Assembly (NCBI RefSeq): GCF_024436415.1
Contig: NZ_JAFMZQ010000003.1
Span: 1 to 64,000, forward strand
Origin: Pedobacter deserti
Lineage (GTDB): Bacteria; Bacteroidota; Bacteroidia; Sphingobacteriales; Sphingobacteriaceae
DNA: 64,000 nt
Direction of reading: 5' to 3'
Shown: piece after piece, positions 34,969 to 43,736 of the stretch
Position numbering within the stretch: the first letter of the stretch is position 1
Layout of the letters: every line of letters starts with the position of its first letter
Position numbers and translations under genes: made by a program
The notes under the pieces: model-generated
The model's database searches: none
Told to the model about the DNA's origin: nothing
Seen by the model: only the letters and a program-made list of their open reading frames with translations

Positions 34969-35901
34969 ATGACGATATTATTGGGGAAATATTTATTAGA
35001 TTCGTATGTACCCAATAGCAAAACCAAAGAAAACTTGAAAACTTTCCCATTTTTATCCTGTCTCACGCTGTTGCTTTTCTTTTTGGTCTTAGACTCAGAT
35101 GCGCAGCGTCGTGGCGACCGGGGAGAAAAACCTTTGGTTGTCTTCGTAACCGGCGATCATGAATACAGCAGCGAGGCGACGATGCCGCTTATTGCTGCTG
35201 AACTGGAAAAGCATTACAATATACGGACCCGGATACTCAAATCGGCCCCAGATCATAACTCCGAAGAAAACATACCCGGACTTGAAGTGCTGCAGGAAGC
35301 AGATCTGGCCGTGTTTTTTCTGAGGTGGAGGCGACTACCTGCGGAACAGATTAAATATATCGACGCCTATTTGAAGTCGGGCAAACCGGTGATGGGGTTT
35401 CGTACCAGCACCCACGCTTTTAACTATCCTGCAGGACATCCACTAGTGAAATGGAATGAATTTGGTGAATTTGCTCTCGGTGCTCCCGGTGGCTGGGGTA
35501 AAGGCGGACATACACATTACGGGCACAATTCTACCACAGAGGTTACGCTTATTAAAGATCAGGCTAAGCATCCGGTCTTAACGGGTGTTTCAGCTAAGTT
35601 TCCGGCTGCCTCCTGGCTGTATCATGTACTGCCAGACTACCCTGTAAAGGGCGCTACGCCATTATTGATGGGCAGAGCTATTCGTCCGGACAAAGAGGCT
35701 GTCGACAATCCCGTAGCCTGGACCTGGTGTACACCCGCAGGCGGCAAGGTATTTATGACTACCCTGGGCCATCCGGCTGATTTTAACGAAGAGGCGTTAC
35801 AACGCCTGGTTATCAATGCCGTTCATTGGTCGCTTGGCAAACCGGTACCGGTCAAATGGGCAGGAAAATTTGCGATGAACGTTCCCTATCGGGAGCCATA
35901 A
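34969..35901 (+). CDS. ThuA-like domain protein, exported
   Basis: 310 residues from the ATG at 34969; a TTG at 35035 would give a cleaner 288-residue protein beginning with a standard signal peptide (KTFPFLSCLTLLLFFLVLDSDAQ), and I consider that start equally likely. The domain (about 53-290) is a class I glutamine-amidotransferase-like fold of the ThuA type: VVFVTGDHEYSSEATMPLIAAELEKHY, LAVFFLRWRRLPAEQIKYIDAYLKSGKPVMGFRTSTHAF, GKVFMTTLGHPADFNEEALQRLVINAVHWSLG. ThuA-like proteins are tied to sugar catabolism without a proven reaction. It converges with the PVC-type dehydrogenase gene (6-bp gap), a family often found beside ThuA. Confidence 0.82.
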   Translation: MTILLGKYLLDSYVPNSKTKENLKTFPFLSCLTLLLFFLVLDSDAQRRGDRGEKPLVVFVTGDHEYSSEATMPLIAAELEKHYNIRTRILKSAPDHNSEENIPGLEVLQEADLAVFFLRWRRLPAEQIKYIDAYLKSGKPVMGFRTSTHAFNYPAGHPLVKWNEFGEFALGAPGGWGKGGHTHYGHNSTTEVTLIKDQAKHPVLTGVSAKFPAASWLYHVLPDYPVKGATPLLMGRAIRPDKEAVDNPVAWTWCTPAGGKVFMTTLGHPADFNEEALQRLVINAVHWSLGKPVPVKWAGKFAMNVPYREP

Positions 35902-35907
35902 GCCTGA

Positions 35908-38900
35908 TTATTTATTATTTTCCAACGGGTGCTGCTTTAGAAGTTCTGCCGGAGAATAAAATCCGGCTTTAGCTTTTGTCGCGGCCCGCAAAGCCTTTAC
36001 CTTTTCGGGGCTGATTGCCGGCGCCTTGTTCCCAAACGCGTTGCGCACATATGTGGCTACTGCTGCTACTTCTTCGTCTGTCAGCATACCGCCGAAAGGC
36101 GTCATGGGTACTTGTCCGCTATACTTCCTGCCGTTTACTGTAATAGGGCCCTGGAGGCCTTTTAGAATGATTTTTACAAGCCTGTCCGGGCTGCCTGTAA
36201 CCCAGGCCGTACCGGCAAGCGGCGGAAAGCCGGAGGAGGGAAGCCCTTTTCCATCGGGTTGGTGACAGGTGGTACAATAACCTTCCTTCATGTATATCGC
36301 TTTTCCCTTCACATAGATGTCTTTTGAGGGACCGGCCGGCGCGCTGTCTTCTGGTTCGATTTTAGCGCCTTTGGGTCGACCATTCAGATGAGCTACCGCG
36401 GTTTCGTATGGCGACTTCATCCATTCGTCGAGCGGCTTATCGGCCACATAGCCTAAAAGCGACAGCCCCTGCTCTTTGGGCATCCAGGAGGCCGCGGCTA
36501 TTACCTCCAAACGTACTCGTCCGTGTGGATCAGCGCCGGCCTGTCTAAACATTTCCTGCTGATTGCTTATCTGGTGACTCATATAGCGAAGTACACGTAC
36601 TGCGGCAGCTCTTGCACGGAAATCGCGCGCGCTAAGCAGTTGCTCGAGCAATTGCTGGTCGACCTTGTTTAAGCCCCAGCTCACCCAAAGCGCTTCAAGC
36701 AAATGATGTTCATATTTCGGATCATTACGATCAAGTGCCGCCACCCAGGCCTTTAACTTGGGTAATACCTCCAACGGCTTGCGCCCTCTCAATTCATTTC
36801 TTGTGCGGTAACGCGTACGGTATTCTGGCAGCTTAAGGTTATCGAGCAGTTCTGATACACTTGCCCCGGCCACCTTTGCAGGCTTCACCAGCGGTCGCGC
36901 CGGGTAAGTGACCCGGTAAATGCGGCCATGCTCATGATCTCTCAGCGGATCCCTGGCGTTGTGCTGCATGTGACCGATCAACAAATTGTGCCAGTCGGCA
37001 ATGTAAAGCGACCCGTCGGGCGCAAATTCCAGGTCTACCGGCCGGAAGTTCTTGTCGGACGACTGCAGCAGATCTGCCCGGTGGCTGCTTTTGTATCCGG
37101 TACCCGCATCGTTAAGCGTGTGCTGCTTGGTACCAAGAAAACCAATGGTATTGTTAATAAGAAAGTCGCCCTGCATTTCTTCAGGAAAATGGCGACTGGA
37201 AACAAACTCAAGCCCTGATGTGGGCCTAACAAGATGTTCCTGCTGAATGAGGTTGGGCGATGACTCCGTGGTTTGCCCGTAGCGTGGCCTCACTGTAACC
37301 GGCATCATCCAATGTGCGCTCGGACTTGAGGTTTCGGCATAAAAAGGCTGGCCCCAGTCGTCGAAAGCTATGCCCCAGGGATTTGGAGCATATGGCTGGG
37401 CCGTCCGTTCAAGGTGCCTGCGCTGGGGATTGTATCGATAGAAGCCACCAGTAGACGCGCGCACGGGCCCGTAGGAAGTCTCCACATTGGTATGCAAAAA
37501 TATTCCCTCACCCATATAAATGGCACCTGAAGGGTCGGTTGTAAACGCATGGATATTGTGATGGGTATCATGGTCATCAAATCCGCTCAGTAAGATCTCC
37601 CTGCTGTCTGCACGATCGTCGCCGTTGGCATCTCTCAGCAACACGAGGTCGGTACCCTGCGAGAGGTACACCCCCTCTGCCGTCACTTCAAAGCCAAGCG
37701 GCAAATGCAGACCATCGGCAAATACAGTCTGCCTATCCGCTTTTCCGTCCTGATCGGTATCTTCCAGGATAATTAGCTTATCGTTAGGCTTCGAATCGCC
37801 CGGTTTATAGTGTGGGTAACTGGGCATTGTGGCCACCCACAGACGACCTCTATTGTCGAAGCTGATCTGGCATGGCTTAGCCAGCTCCGGAAATTGTTCT
37901 TCCGAAGCAAAGAGATCAATCTTAAAGCCCGGCGCCATGTTGAACTTACTAAGCGTTTCAGCACCTGATAAATACCTTAAGCTCTCTCCCGGGCCGGGGT
38001 TATAGTTGGATTTGACTTCAGGTACTGCAGGAGTACGCGCATCTGCGGCAGCAAGATCCATGTTTAGTCCCCGGGCGGCTTGCCAAACAGCCGTATCCCG
38101 GTTGGCCGTAAGTGCGCGGATCTTGGCTATCTCGGCGGGATAATTGTCCGGGCCAAATGGATCGTAGCGGCGACCGTATGCATGCACGCCGTTAGGGATT
38201 TTGAAATCGTTGTGCCACATCCAGTTCTTCTCCACTACGGCCTGCCTTACCTGTTCGCGGCGGGCGGGTGTCTTTACGGTAGCTTTCCCGAAAATAAGGT
38301 CGGCCAACACCGGGGCAAGCTTTGCATATCCTTCGCTGGTAAGCTGGGAGCCATCTATAGTGAGCGGCACTTTACTTGTGGCAAACCACTGTTTGCTTGG
38401 ATTATATAGGTCGGCAAAGAGGACATTATTCTCGGCAGCGACGTCTTTCATGACAGCAGCATATAAGACGAGGTTTGCATTCTGTGTCTTTCCATCGGGC
38501 AAGTCCATGACGGATGACAAGTCCTGGAAAGCAATTGGCGAGATCAGCACTAAGCGTGGCGGCGTTTTACCGTTGTAACGTTGCTTTAAAGTATGTTTAA
38601 CAAAGGCATCGAGCTCCCGCCGGTAATTCTCCACACCAGCAGGCCCGTCAAAGGATTCGCTGTAACCAAAAAAAGCTAGTATCACATCTGCTTTTAAACG
38701 TGTAAGCCACTGATCTTCCGTCTCAAAAAAGCCCTGACTGTCGGCATCCGCGGCAAGTTCCGTCTGGAACTGCTCTGCACCAGGAAATGCCCAGGGCGAA
38801 TTACGGCTCGAATGCGGCCGGAAACCTGGCGTATTGCCACCATCGCACATATTGCGGATGAACAACTGATGATCAGGATAACGCAAATGCAGCTCCGTTT

Positions 38901-39084
38901 CAAAATGTCCGTAGTTCATCATCCGCGATCCCAGATTGTTACCGACAAGCACAATATGTGACTGCCGGTCGGGACCAACAGGTGGAGTTTGCTTTTGTGT
39001 GAAATGCAGACAGACGACGGCGACGATAAAAAGCAGAAGCACCCGGAATAAAATCTTCCAGGATTTGCGTACAGGTTTGTTCAT
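35908..39084 (-). CDS. multidomain SGNH / PVC-type heme-binding dehydrogenase, exported
   Basis: 1058 residues. An uncleaved or cleaved N-terminal helix (about 10-28) is followed by an SGNH-hydrolase-like domain (about 40-270; VLVGNNLGSRMMNYGHFETEL and NMCDGGNTPGFRPH), then a beta-propeller PVC-type dehydrogenase domain (about 370-700; NMAPGFKIDLFASEEQFPELAKP, GRLWVATMPSYPHY, DTDQDGKADRQTVFADGLHLPLGF), HEAT-like helices (about 720-900) and a C-terminal cytochrome c with the heme motif CTTCH (937-941) and probable axial Met994. It likely oxidises a sugar-type substrate in the periplasm and passes electrons to the cytochrome. The SGNH block I lacks the usual GDS, so hydrolase activity is uncertain. 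Confidence 0.87.
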   Translation of the reverse strand: MNKPVRKSWKILFRVLLLFIVAVVCLHFTQKQTPPVGPDRQSHIVLVGNNLGSRMMNYGHFETELHLRYPDHQLFIRNMCDGGNTPGFRPHSSRNSPWAFPGAEQFQTELAADADSQGFFETEDQWLTRLKADVILAFFGYSESFDGPAGVENYRRELDAFVKHTLKQRYNGKTPPRLVLISPIAFQDLSSVMDLPDGKTQNANLVLYAAVMKDVAAENNVLFADLYNPSKQWFATSKVPLTIDGSQLTSEGYAKLAPVLADLIFGKATVKTPARREQVRQAVVEKNWMWHNDFKIPNGVHAYGRRYDPFGPDNYPAEIAKIRALTANRDTAVWQAARGLNMDLAAADARTPAVPEVKSNYNPGPGESLRYLSGAETLSKFNMAPGFKIDLFASEEQFPELAKPCQISFDNRGRLWVATMPSYPHYKPGDSKPNDKLIILEDTDQDGKADRQTVFADGLHLPLGFEVTAEGVYLSQGTDLVLLRDANGDDRADSREILLSGFDDHDTHHNIHAFTTDPSGAIYMGEGIFLHTNVETSYGPVRASTGGFYRYNPQRRHLERTAQPYAPNPWGIAFDDWGQPFYAETSSPSAHWMMPVTVRPRYGQTTESSPNLIQQEHLVRPTSGLEFVSSRHFPEEMQGDFLINNTIGFLGTKQHTLNDAGTGYKSSHRADLLQSSDKNFRPVDLEFAPDGSLYIADWHNLLIGHMQHNARDPLRDHEHGRIYRVTYPARPLVKPAKVAGASVSELLDNLKLPEYRTRYRTRNELRGRKPLEVLPKLKAWVAALDRNDPKYEHHLLEALWVSWGLNKVDQQLLEQLLSARDFRARAAAVRVLRYMSHQISNQQEMFRQAGADPHGRVRLEVIAAASWMPKEQGLSLLGYVADKPLDEWMKSPYETAVAHLNGRPKGAKIEPEDSAPAGPSKDIYVKGKAIYMKEGYCTTCHQPDGKGLPSSGFPPLAGTAWVTGSPDRLVKIILKGLQGPITVNGRKYSGQVPMTPFGGMLTDEEVAAVATYVRNAFGNKAPAISPEKVKALRAATKAKAGFYSPAELLKQHPLENNK

Positions 39085-39147
39085 TGGTTAACAGTGTGTG
39101 GGCTTAAAGATAAAAAATTGGCGCTTACTTTGCTAATATCCATAGAT

Positions 39148-39633
39148 ATGGCAAACAACAGCAAAATCAATGTCCCCGCGCTAATCATCAATGTGGCAAT
39201 TACGCTTTCAGTGGGTTTTATCGGCAGCTTTTTCACACGAAGTTCAACCGACACTTGGTACAGAGGTATCAATAAGCCATCGTTTAACCCGCCCGACAGT
39301 GTTTTTGGACCAGTCTGGACTTTGTTGTATATTTTGATTGGCATTGCGGCATACCGGGTATGGCAGAAACGCGATACGATCACTCATTTCCCACGTACCT
39401 TTGCTATTTATGCCATCCAGTTAATATTGAACTTGTTGTGGTCATACATATTCTTCTATCTTCGTGATCCCGCAATGGCTTTGGTAGAGATATTTATTCT
39501 TCTGGCAATGATTGTTGTGAACGCAATAGTGTTTTATAAGGTAGACAAAGCATCTGGTCTGCTTTTTATTCCTTATCTTTTGTGGGTAAGTTTTGCTACT
39601 GTATTAAACTACAGCATCGTTCAGCTGAATTAG
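39148..39633 (+). CDS. tspO: TspO/MBR-family membrane protein
   Basis: 161 residues from the ATG at 39148, preferred because the 18 upstream codons overlap the promoter region (TTACTTTG at 39125-39132). Five transmembrane helices with family motifs WYRGINKPSFNPPDSVFGPVWTLLYILIGIAAYRVW and LNLLWSYIFFYLRDPAMALVEI. TspO binds porphyrins and isoprenoid-type ligands; in bacteria it modulates tetrapyrrole and stress responses. Single gene, divergent from the PVC-type dehydrogenase with a 63-bp gap. Confidence 0.9.
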   Translation: MANNSKINVPALIINVAITLSVGFIGSFFTRSSTDTWYRGINKPSFNPPDSVFGPVWTLLYILIGIAAYRVWQKRDTITHFPRTFAIYAIQLILNLLWSYIFFYLRDPAMALVEIFILLAMIVVNAIVFYKVDKASGLLFIPYLLWVSFATVLNYSIVQLN

Positions 39634-39669
39634 TGATATGGTATGGAAAGCCTGTAATATTTAAGCTAA

Positions 39670-40200
39670 ATGAAACGATTTCGCCTGCCTGTCTTGTTTG
39701 TTCTTTTTTCGGTGACTGCCTTTGCACAGGGCGCCGACATCAATAACTTTATTGTAAAGGAGAGTCTTCTGAAAAACCAGAAGCTGGCCGTAATTGCGAC
39801 CGATTCGCTCGGAAACCCTATGGAGCATATTAAAGGTGTTTACACCTTTACGGTGAGCGGCTTTAAGCATGAGTTGAATTTCAACGACGGGGTGGCCGTG
39901 CTTCCTATGCAACTGGAGCGCTCTGCTTTTGTGTATGTAAAGCATAAAAACATGAATGGCACGCATTCCCGTTTGCTCTATGTGTACGAGAATGACGGGG
40001 CATTGAATCCGTTTACCATCAGCAGTTTCTGGCTTGTCATGTTCCCGGTGATCATTGTTCTGATTGCGCTGGCTTTCAGGAAATTCATCATCTTCGCCGT
40101 TGTCATTCTACTGATCTACATTTACTTCAATCACAGCAACGGATTAAGTCTGTCTACCTTTTTCGAGACGGTGTTTGACGGTCTGAAGTCTATTTTTTAG
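39670..40200 (+). CDS. hypothetical exported membrane protein, 176 aa
   Basis: Signal peptide (MKRFRLPVLFVLFSVTAFAQ), an extracytoplasmic beta-rich domain (about 21-110: NFIVKESLLKNQKLAVIATDSLGNPMEHIKGVYTFTVSGFKHELNFNDGVA) resembling a small Ig-like/carboxypeptidase-regulatory fold, and two transmembrane helices (about 120-136 and 141-156). The topology is that of a small sensor or scaffold; I cannot name the family. It starts 36 bp after tspO and ends 3 bp from the convergent tamL gene. Confidence 0.72.
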   Translation: MKRFRLPVLFVLFSVTAFAQGADINNFIVKESLLKNQKLAVIATDSLGNPMEHIKGVYTFTVSGFKHELNFNDGVAVLPMQLERSAFVYVKHKNMNGTHSRLLYVYENDGALNPFTISSFWLVMFPVIIVLIALAFRKFIIFAVVILLIYIYFNHSNGLSLSTFFETVFDGLKSIF

Positions 40201-40203
40201 GCA

Positions 40204-42600
40204 CTAGAACGGCATGCCTATACCGAAGTTGTATTGAACAAAGCGGTAGCGTTCGGGGCTGTGCGATATAGCGTAGGCATCCTTAAATGCGCGTCCGCCA
40301 TTGATGAATTTCTTAATAACCCATTGCTCTGAACCGTCAAACTGCGGATCCTTAAGTTTCAAACCAACGTCGAACCGAAATACAAAGTATTGAACATCAT
40401 ACCGGAAACCCATTCCTGTGCCCAGGGCTATCTGTCGACCAAGCTTACTAAAATCAAAGTGGGTTTCAGGATTGGTTGAATTTTTGGAAATGTTCCACAC
40501 GTTACCTGCATCTAAAAACACTGCACCTTTTAACTGTGCTCCGAAAAATCTGTTAAGAAGTTTATACCGGTACTCCAGGTTGGCTTCTATATGCGTATCG
40601 CCCAACTGATCAATCCCAAACAGTGCGCGACGGGTCTCTTCGTCGGGTATGCTTTCTCCCCTGTTATAATTGCCTGGCCCCAGGGTACGTGCCTGCCAGG
40701 CCCTGATGCCGTTAGAGCCTCCTGCAAAAAACAACTTCTCAATAGGCATTACCAATGAATTACCGTAGGCATAACCAATTCCGGCATTGACGCGGGCAAC
40801 AAACTGCTGGGCGCCCCCCAGGCCCTTATACCACCTGAAATCGACCTCAGGCCTGATGTATTGATTATAAGGCAATCCGAATATCGTCGTGTACTGGTCG
40901 GCAGCCGGATTTGATCGCGTCCCCGTAAGCCGGGAAACCAGGTCGAGCATGTTGCCGGCAACATCCATATTAGCCCGAAGATAAACGAAGTCATTGCCTG
41001 TAAGCAACTTATCAAAATTCAATGAGAAGGTATATTTGCTGCCGAGCGTGATGTTTCTACGCGCCAGCAAAATGATATTGTAGGTGTTACTCTCAATGAT
41101 ACGCTGACCGAATTCTGAATCCGGATCGAGCAGAAGCTTGCCGAAACGATATTCGAAATTCAAGGGTGTTACGGTGTGATATTTCGATTTGGACTCCACA
41201 AACTCATAAGTGACTGAGTTCAACAGCACATGGCGGTCAAAAATGTCTTTCTGCTGCGCATAGACATAACTGGTTGAGAAAATCGTGCGTGGCATCCCTC
41301 CCCTGCGGCCTGGCCTTGCGGTAATCAGCGGAAGCATAAGTCGCGGCACGCTCAGGTTAGCGCTCAACGAGAAATCGCGCTGATAAATATCGCTGAACAG
41401 CGCACTGCCTCTGCCCAAACGAGACTGCAGACCGCCCTTAACCTGAAATTCGAAGCGTTCGGCACCCCTGAACATATTGTTATTGGTATACGTGTTGCTC
41501 AGCGTAAAGCCCACCGTACCGGCATTAAAGGGCACCTCACCCTCAATCCGGTTACTCATGATCTTTTGCGGAATGAGTTGTATTACAGGAAACACCTTGC
41601 TGCCACTATCAGGCATTTTATTGTAATCGATCTTTACGTTTTTAAAGACATTGAGCTCATACATCCGGTTATACGTCAGCTCTTCATTCCGAATGTCGTA
41701 ACGCTCGCCCTGCGTCAGGAAATTGTATCGGGAAATGGGATTTCGCCGGAACTTTCCGGACAGATCTGTATATCGAAGTCCGCGAAAAACCCTGGGATTC
41801 ATTGAAATCGTATCCGGAAACCCATCGGCATCGGGTGCTATGATGAGATTGCCCTCACCTATGGTATACTGCTGATGCGCGGGTTTGTTGACAGGATTGT
41901 CAATAATCAGCGTAATATTGGCTTTACTCGCATTCAGGTTGGAGTCTACAGTATACTTTACATAGGGCCGGGAAAAGTCGAAGTAACCATTTTCCCGCAT
42001 TACCTCATAGATCCTGTCGCGCTCCAGCGCCAGCGAATCATCGTCATAGCGCTCGCCAGACCTGATATGGGTAAAGGCAGCCTTGTTGCTCAGATAGATA
42101 TCTTTGACCACCGGATCCGGGATGTCATAAGCAATGTCATTGAACGAGAAAAGCGGACCTGGCGAGGCGGTAAACCTCACCTTTGCGCGTTTACGCTTTA
42201 CACTGATATCTGACTGAACACGTGCGTTGAAGTAACCTTTGCTCATCAGAAATTTCTCTACCTGCGTCCGCGAGATCTCGACCAGCGTACTGTCTAGAAT
42301 AGGCGGCGGCGTTCCGAGCGGTTTTACACCACTGGTTTTATATCTGCCGTCTTTCGTATTAAAGATATTGTATATCCAGACATTGATGCCAATACCCGAT
42401 ATCGGACGGATGTCTTTCTGAATGTAATTGTAGGCTTCCTCTTCAAAGGCTTTATCGACACTGTCGATGGTGACTTTTTTGACGATCGACTGGTAGTCTG
42501 CAATATATTTTGTGGATGAACACCCTGTAGCAATGACGATAATAAATAGTATTATTGCAAGGTCAAGAACATTGCTTTTAGTATTCGGGTATGCTTTCAA
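40204..42600 (-). CDS. tamL: TamL-type outer membrane lipoprotein (BamA/TamA superfamily)
   Basis: 798 residues. Lipoprotein signal with Cys27 (VIATGCSST), three POTRA-like repeats (about 30-320: TRTQVEKFLMSKGYFNARV-type repeats, RGLRYTDLSGKF) and a 16-strand beta-barrel (about 380-798) with the VRGF-equivalent loop FAGGSNGIRAWQARTLGPGNY and terminal YNFGIGMPF. In Bacteroidota TamL pairs with inner-membrane TamB. The only available start is TTG at 42600; stops lie in frame just upstream. That start is inside the reading frame of divergent trmH, whose ATG is at 42591, so the two genes overlap by 10 bp head to head. Confidence 0.9.
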   Translation of the reverse strand: MKAYPNTKSNVLDLAIILFIIVIATGCSSTKYIADYQSIVKKVTIDSVDKAFEEEAYNYIQKDIRPISGIGINVWIYNIFNTKDGRYKTSGVKPLGTPPPILDSTLVEISRTQVEKFLMSKGYFNARVQSDISVKRKRAKVRFTASPGPLFSFNDIAYDIPDPVVKDIYLSNKAAFTHIRSGERYDDDSLALERDRIYEVMRENGYFDFSRPYVKYTVDSNLNASKANITLIIDNPVNKPAHQQYTIGEGNLIIAPDADGFPDTISMNPRVFRGLRYTDLSGKFRRNPISRYNFLTQGERYDIRNEELTYNRMYELNVFKNVKIDYNKMPDSGSKVFPVIQLIPQKIMSNRIEGEVPFNAGTVGFTLSNTYTNNNMFRGAERFEFQVKGGLQSRLGRGSALFSDIYQRDFSLSANLSVPRLMLPLITARPGRRGGMPRTIFSTSYVYAQQKDIFDRHVLLNSVTYEFVESKSKYHTVTPLNFEYRFGKLLLDPDSEFGQRIIESNTYNIILLARRNITLGSKYTFSLNFDKLLTGNDFVYLRANMDVAGNMLDLVSRLTGTRSNPAADQYTTIFGLPYNQYIRPEVDFRWYKGLGGAQQFVARVNAGIGYAYGNSLVMPIEKLFFAGGSNGIRAWQARTLGPGNYNRGESIPDEETRRALFGIDQLGDTHIEANLEYRYKLLNRFFGAQLKGAVFLDAGNVWNISKNSTNPETHFDFSKLGRQIALGTGMGFRYDVQYFVFRFDVGLKLKDPQFDGSEQWVIKKFINGGRAFKDAYAISHSPERYRFVQYNFGIGMPF

Positions 42601-43340
42601 AATCTCAGGTCAGTTTTATAAAATCTCTACATCAAAAAAAATACCGCAGGGAAAACGGGCTGTTTATTATTGAAGGTATAAAATCTATCTCAGAATTTCT
42701 TCAATCGCCGTATCGGGTGCACAGCATCTATTTTTTGCCGCAATTCCGTTCCGCATTACCTCAGCTGGCTGCAAATATAAAGTTATTTGAAGTAAACAAC
42801 GCTGAGTTAGACAAGATTAGTACGCTACAGGCTCCTCAGGGAATTATGGCGCTGGTGCATATGCAGCATAGCGAGGAGTTGTCCGAGTCCGGGTTAAGAA
42901 ATACCTTCTCCCTGTTGCTCGACGGGATACAGGACCCGGGCAATCTGGGCACAATAATCCGCACGGCCGACTGGTTTGGCTTTAAAAACGTAATATGCTC
43001 GCCCAACACCGTAGAAGTGTATAACCCTAAGACTATACAAGCCACCATGGGTTCGCTTTGCAGGGTTAATGTGATGTATGCAGAACTGGAGAACCTTGTA
43101 AGGAGCACTGATCTTCCTGTATTTGCCGCGGTCTTAAACGGCACAAGCATCTACGATACGAAATGGGGACACGAGGGATTACTTATTTTAGGCAATGAAG
43201 GGCAGGGTATTTCGGAAGGACTGCTGAACCTGGTGAGTAAGCCTGTGACCATACCGAAGGTGGGTGGTGCCGAATCTTTAAACGTCGCGATCTCGGCGGC
43301 TATCCTCTGTGCAGACATCAGCAGAAATTTACACAAATAA
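42591..43340 (+). CDS. TrmH-family RNA 2'-O-methyltransferase
   Basis: 249 residues, SPOUT fold. N-terminal RNA-binding substrate region (1-90, KSLHQKKYRRENGLFIIEG) then catalytic domain with motif 1 LLDGIQDPGNLGTIIRTADWFGF, motif 2 LLILGNEGQGISEGLL and motif 3 VTIPKVGGAESLNVAISAAILC, which form the knotted SAM site. It methylates a ribose 2'-OH of rRNA or tRNA; the exact nucleotide cannot be deduced. The TrmH/SpoU family call is firm. Starts overlap divergent tamL. Confidence 0.9.
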   Translation: MLSKSQVSFIKSLHQKKYRRENGLFIIEGIKSISEFLQSPYRVHSIYFLPQFRSALPQLAANIKLFEVNNAELDKISTLQAPQGIMALVHMQHSEELSESGLRNTFSLLLDGIQDPGNLGTIIRTADWFGFKNVICSPNTVEVYNPKTIQATMGSLCRVNVMYAELENLVRSTDLPVFAAVLNGTSIYDTKWGHEGLLILGNEGQGISEGLLNLVSKPVTIPKVGGAESLNVAISAAILCADISRNLHK

Positions 43341-43341
43341 A

Positions 43342-43371
43342 TTGCATCCTAACTTATAATGTTTATTTTTG
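43342..43371 (+). promoter_or_regulatory. promoter of tRNA-Cys unit
   Basis: TTG (43342-43344), 19-nt spacer, TATTTTTG (43364-43371), a textbook Bacteroidota promoter 16 nt before the tRNA. Confidence 0.75.
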
Positions 43372-43387
43372 CAGCCTGATTTTATAG

Positions 43388-43458
43388 GGTCGAGTGGCCG
43401 AGTGGCTAGGCAGAGGTCTGCAAAACCTTCTACAGCGGTTCGAATCCGCTCTCGACCT
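43388..43458 (+). tRNA. tRNA-Cys (anticodon GCA)
   Basis: Hand-folded cloverleaf: acceptor GGTCGAG/CTCGACC (43388-43394 / 43451-43457), D-stem GCC/GGC, anticodon stem GAGGT/ACCTT with loop CTGCAAA, anticodon GCA at 43420-43422, T-arm AGCGG/CCGCT around TTCGAAT (43439-43445), discriminator T43458 as expected for tRNA-Cys. No CCA encoded. No terminator follows, so the small gene at 43485 is probably on the same transcript. Confidence 0.95.
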
Positions 43459-43484
43459 CAGGATTTACGATAAATTAAAAAGAC

Positions 43485-43658
43485 ATGGCAGTTACCAGAC
43501 TAAAGAGAAAAGACAGAAGAAATAAAACTTTTGCAAAGTTAGATGTTAAGCATTTGAAACAAGCCACCAACTTAGAGCTTGGAAGCCGTTCAAAGCAGTC
43601 TACTAAAGATCAGCTTGCTAAGAACAATGCTGTTTTAGCTCAGCTTGCTAAAGGTTAA
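43485..43658 (+). CDS. small basic protein, 57 aa
   Basis: Short open frame of 57 codons with start ATG 43485 and TAA 43656-43658, sequence starting MAVTRLKRKDRRNKTFAKL and ending AKNNAVLAQLAKG. It is strongly basic in the first 25 residues (8 Lys, 4 Arg) and helical/Gln-Ala-rich after that, suggesting a nucleic-acid or ribosome contact. I do not recognise a named family although similar tiny proteins occur in Bacteroidota to my recollection. It lies 27 bp after tRNA-Cys under its promoter and is followed by a terminator, which supports a real gene. It is too short for most automated gene length filters. Confidence 0.75.
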   Translation: MAVTRLKRKDRRNKTFAKLDVKHLKQATNLELGSRSKQSTKDQLAKNNAVLAQLAKG

Positions 43659-43682
43659 TTTTAAAATTGCCTGAAAGATCTG

Positions 43683-43707
43683 GCCTCCGCAATGCGGGGG
43701 CTTTTTT
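43683..43707 (+). terminator. terminator of the tRNA-Cys/57-aa unit
   Basis: GCCTCCGC (43683-43690) pairs with GCGGGGGC (43694-43701) with one G-T wobble, short loop, then TTTTTT. It also lies 30 bp beyond the 3' end of convergent pyrD. Confidence 0.8.
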
Positions 43708-43736
43708 GTGCCCGTAACCTTAGGGAAGGCCGTGGC

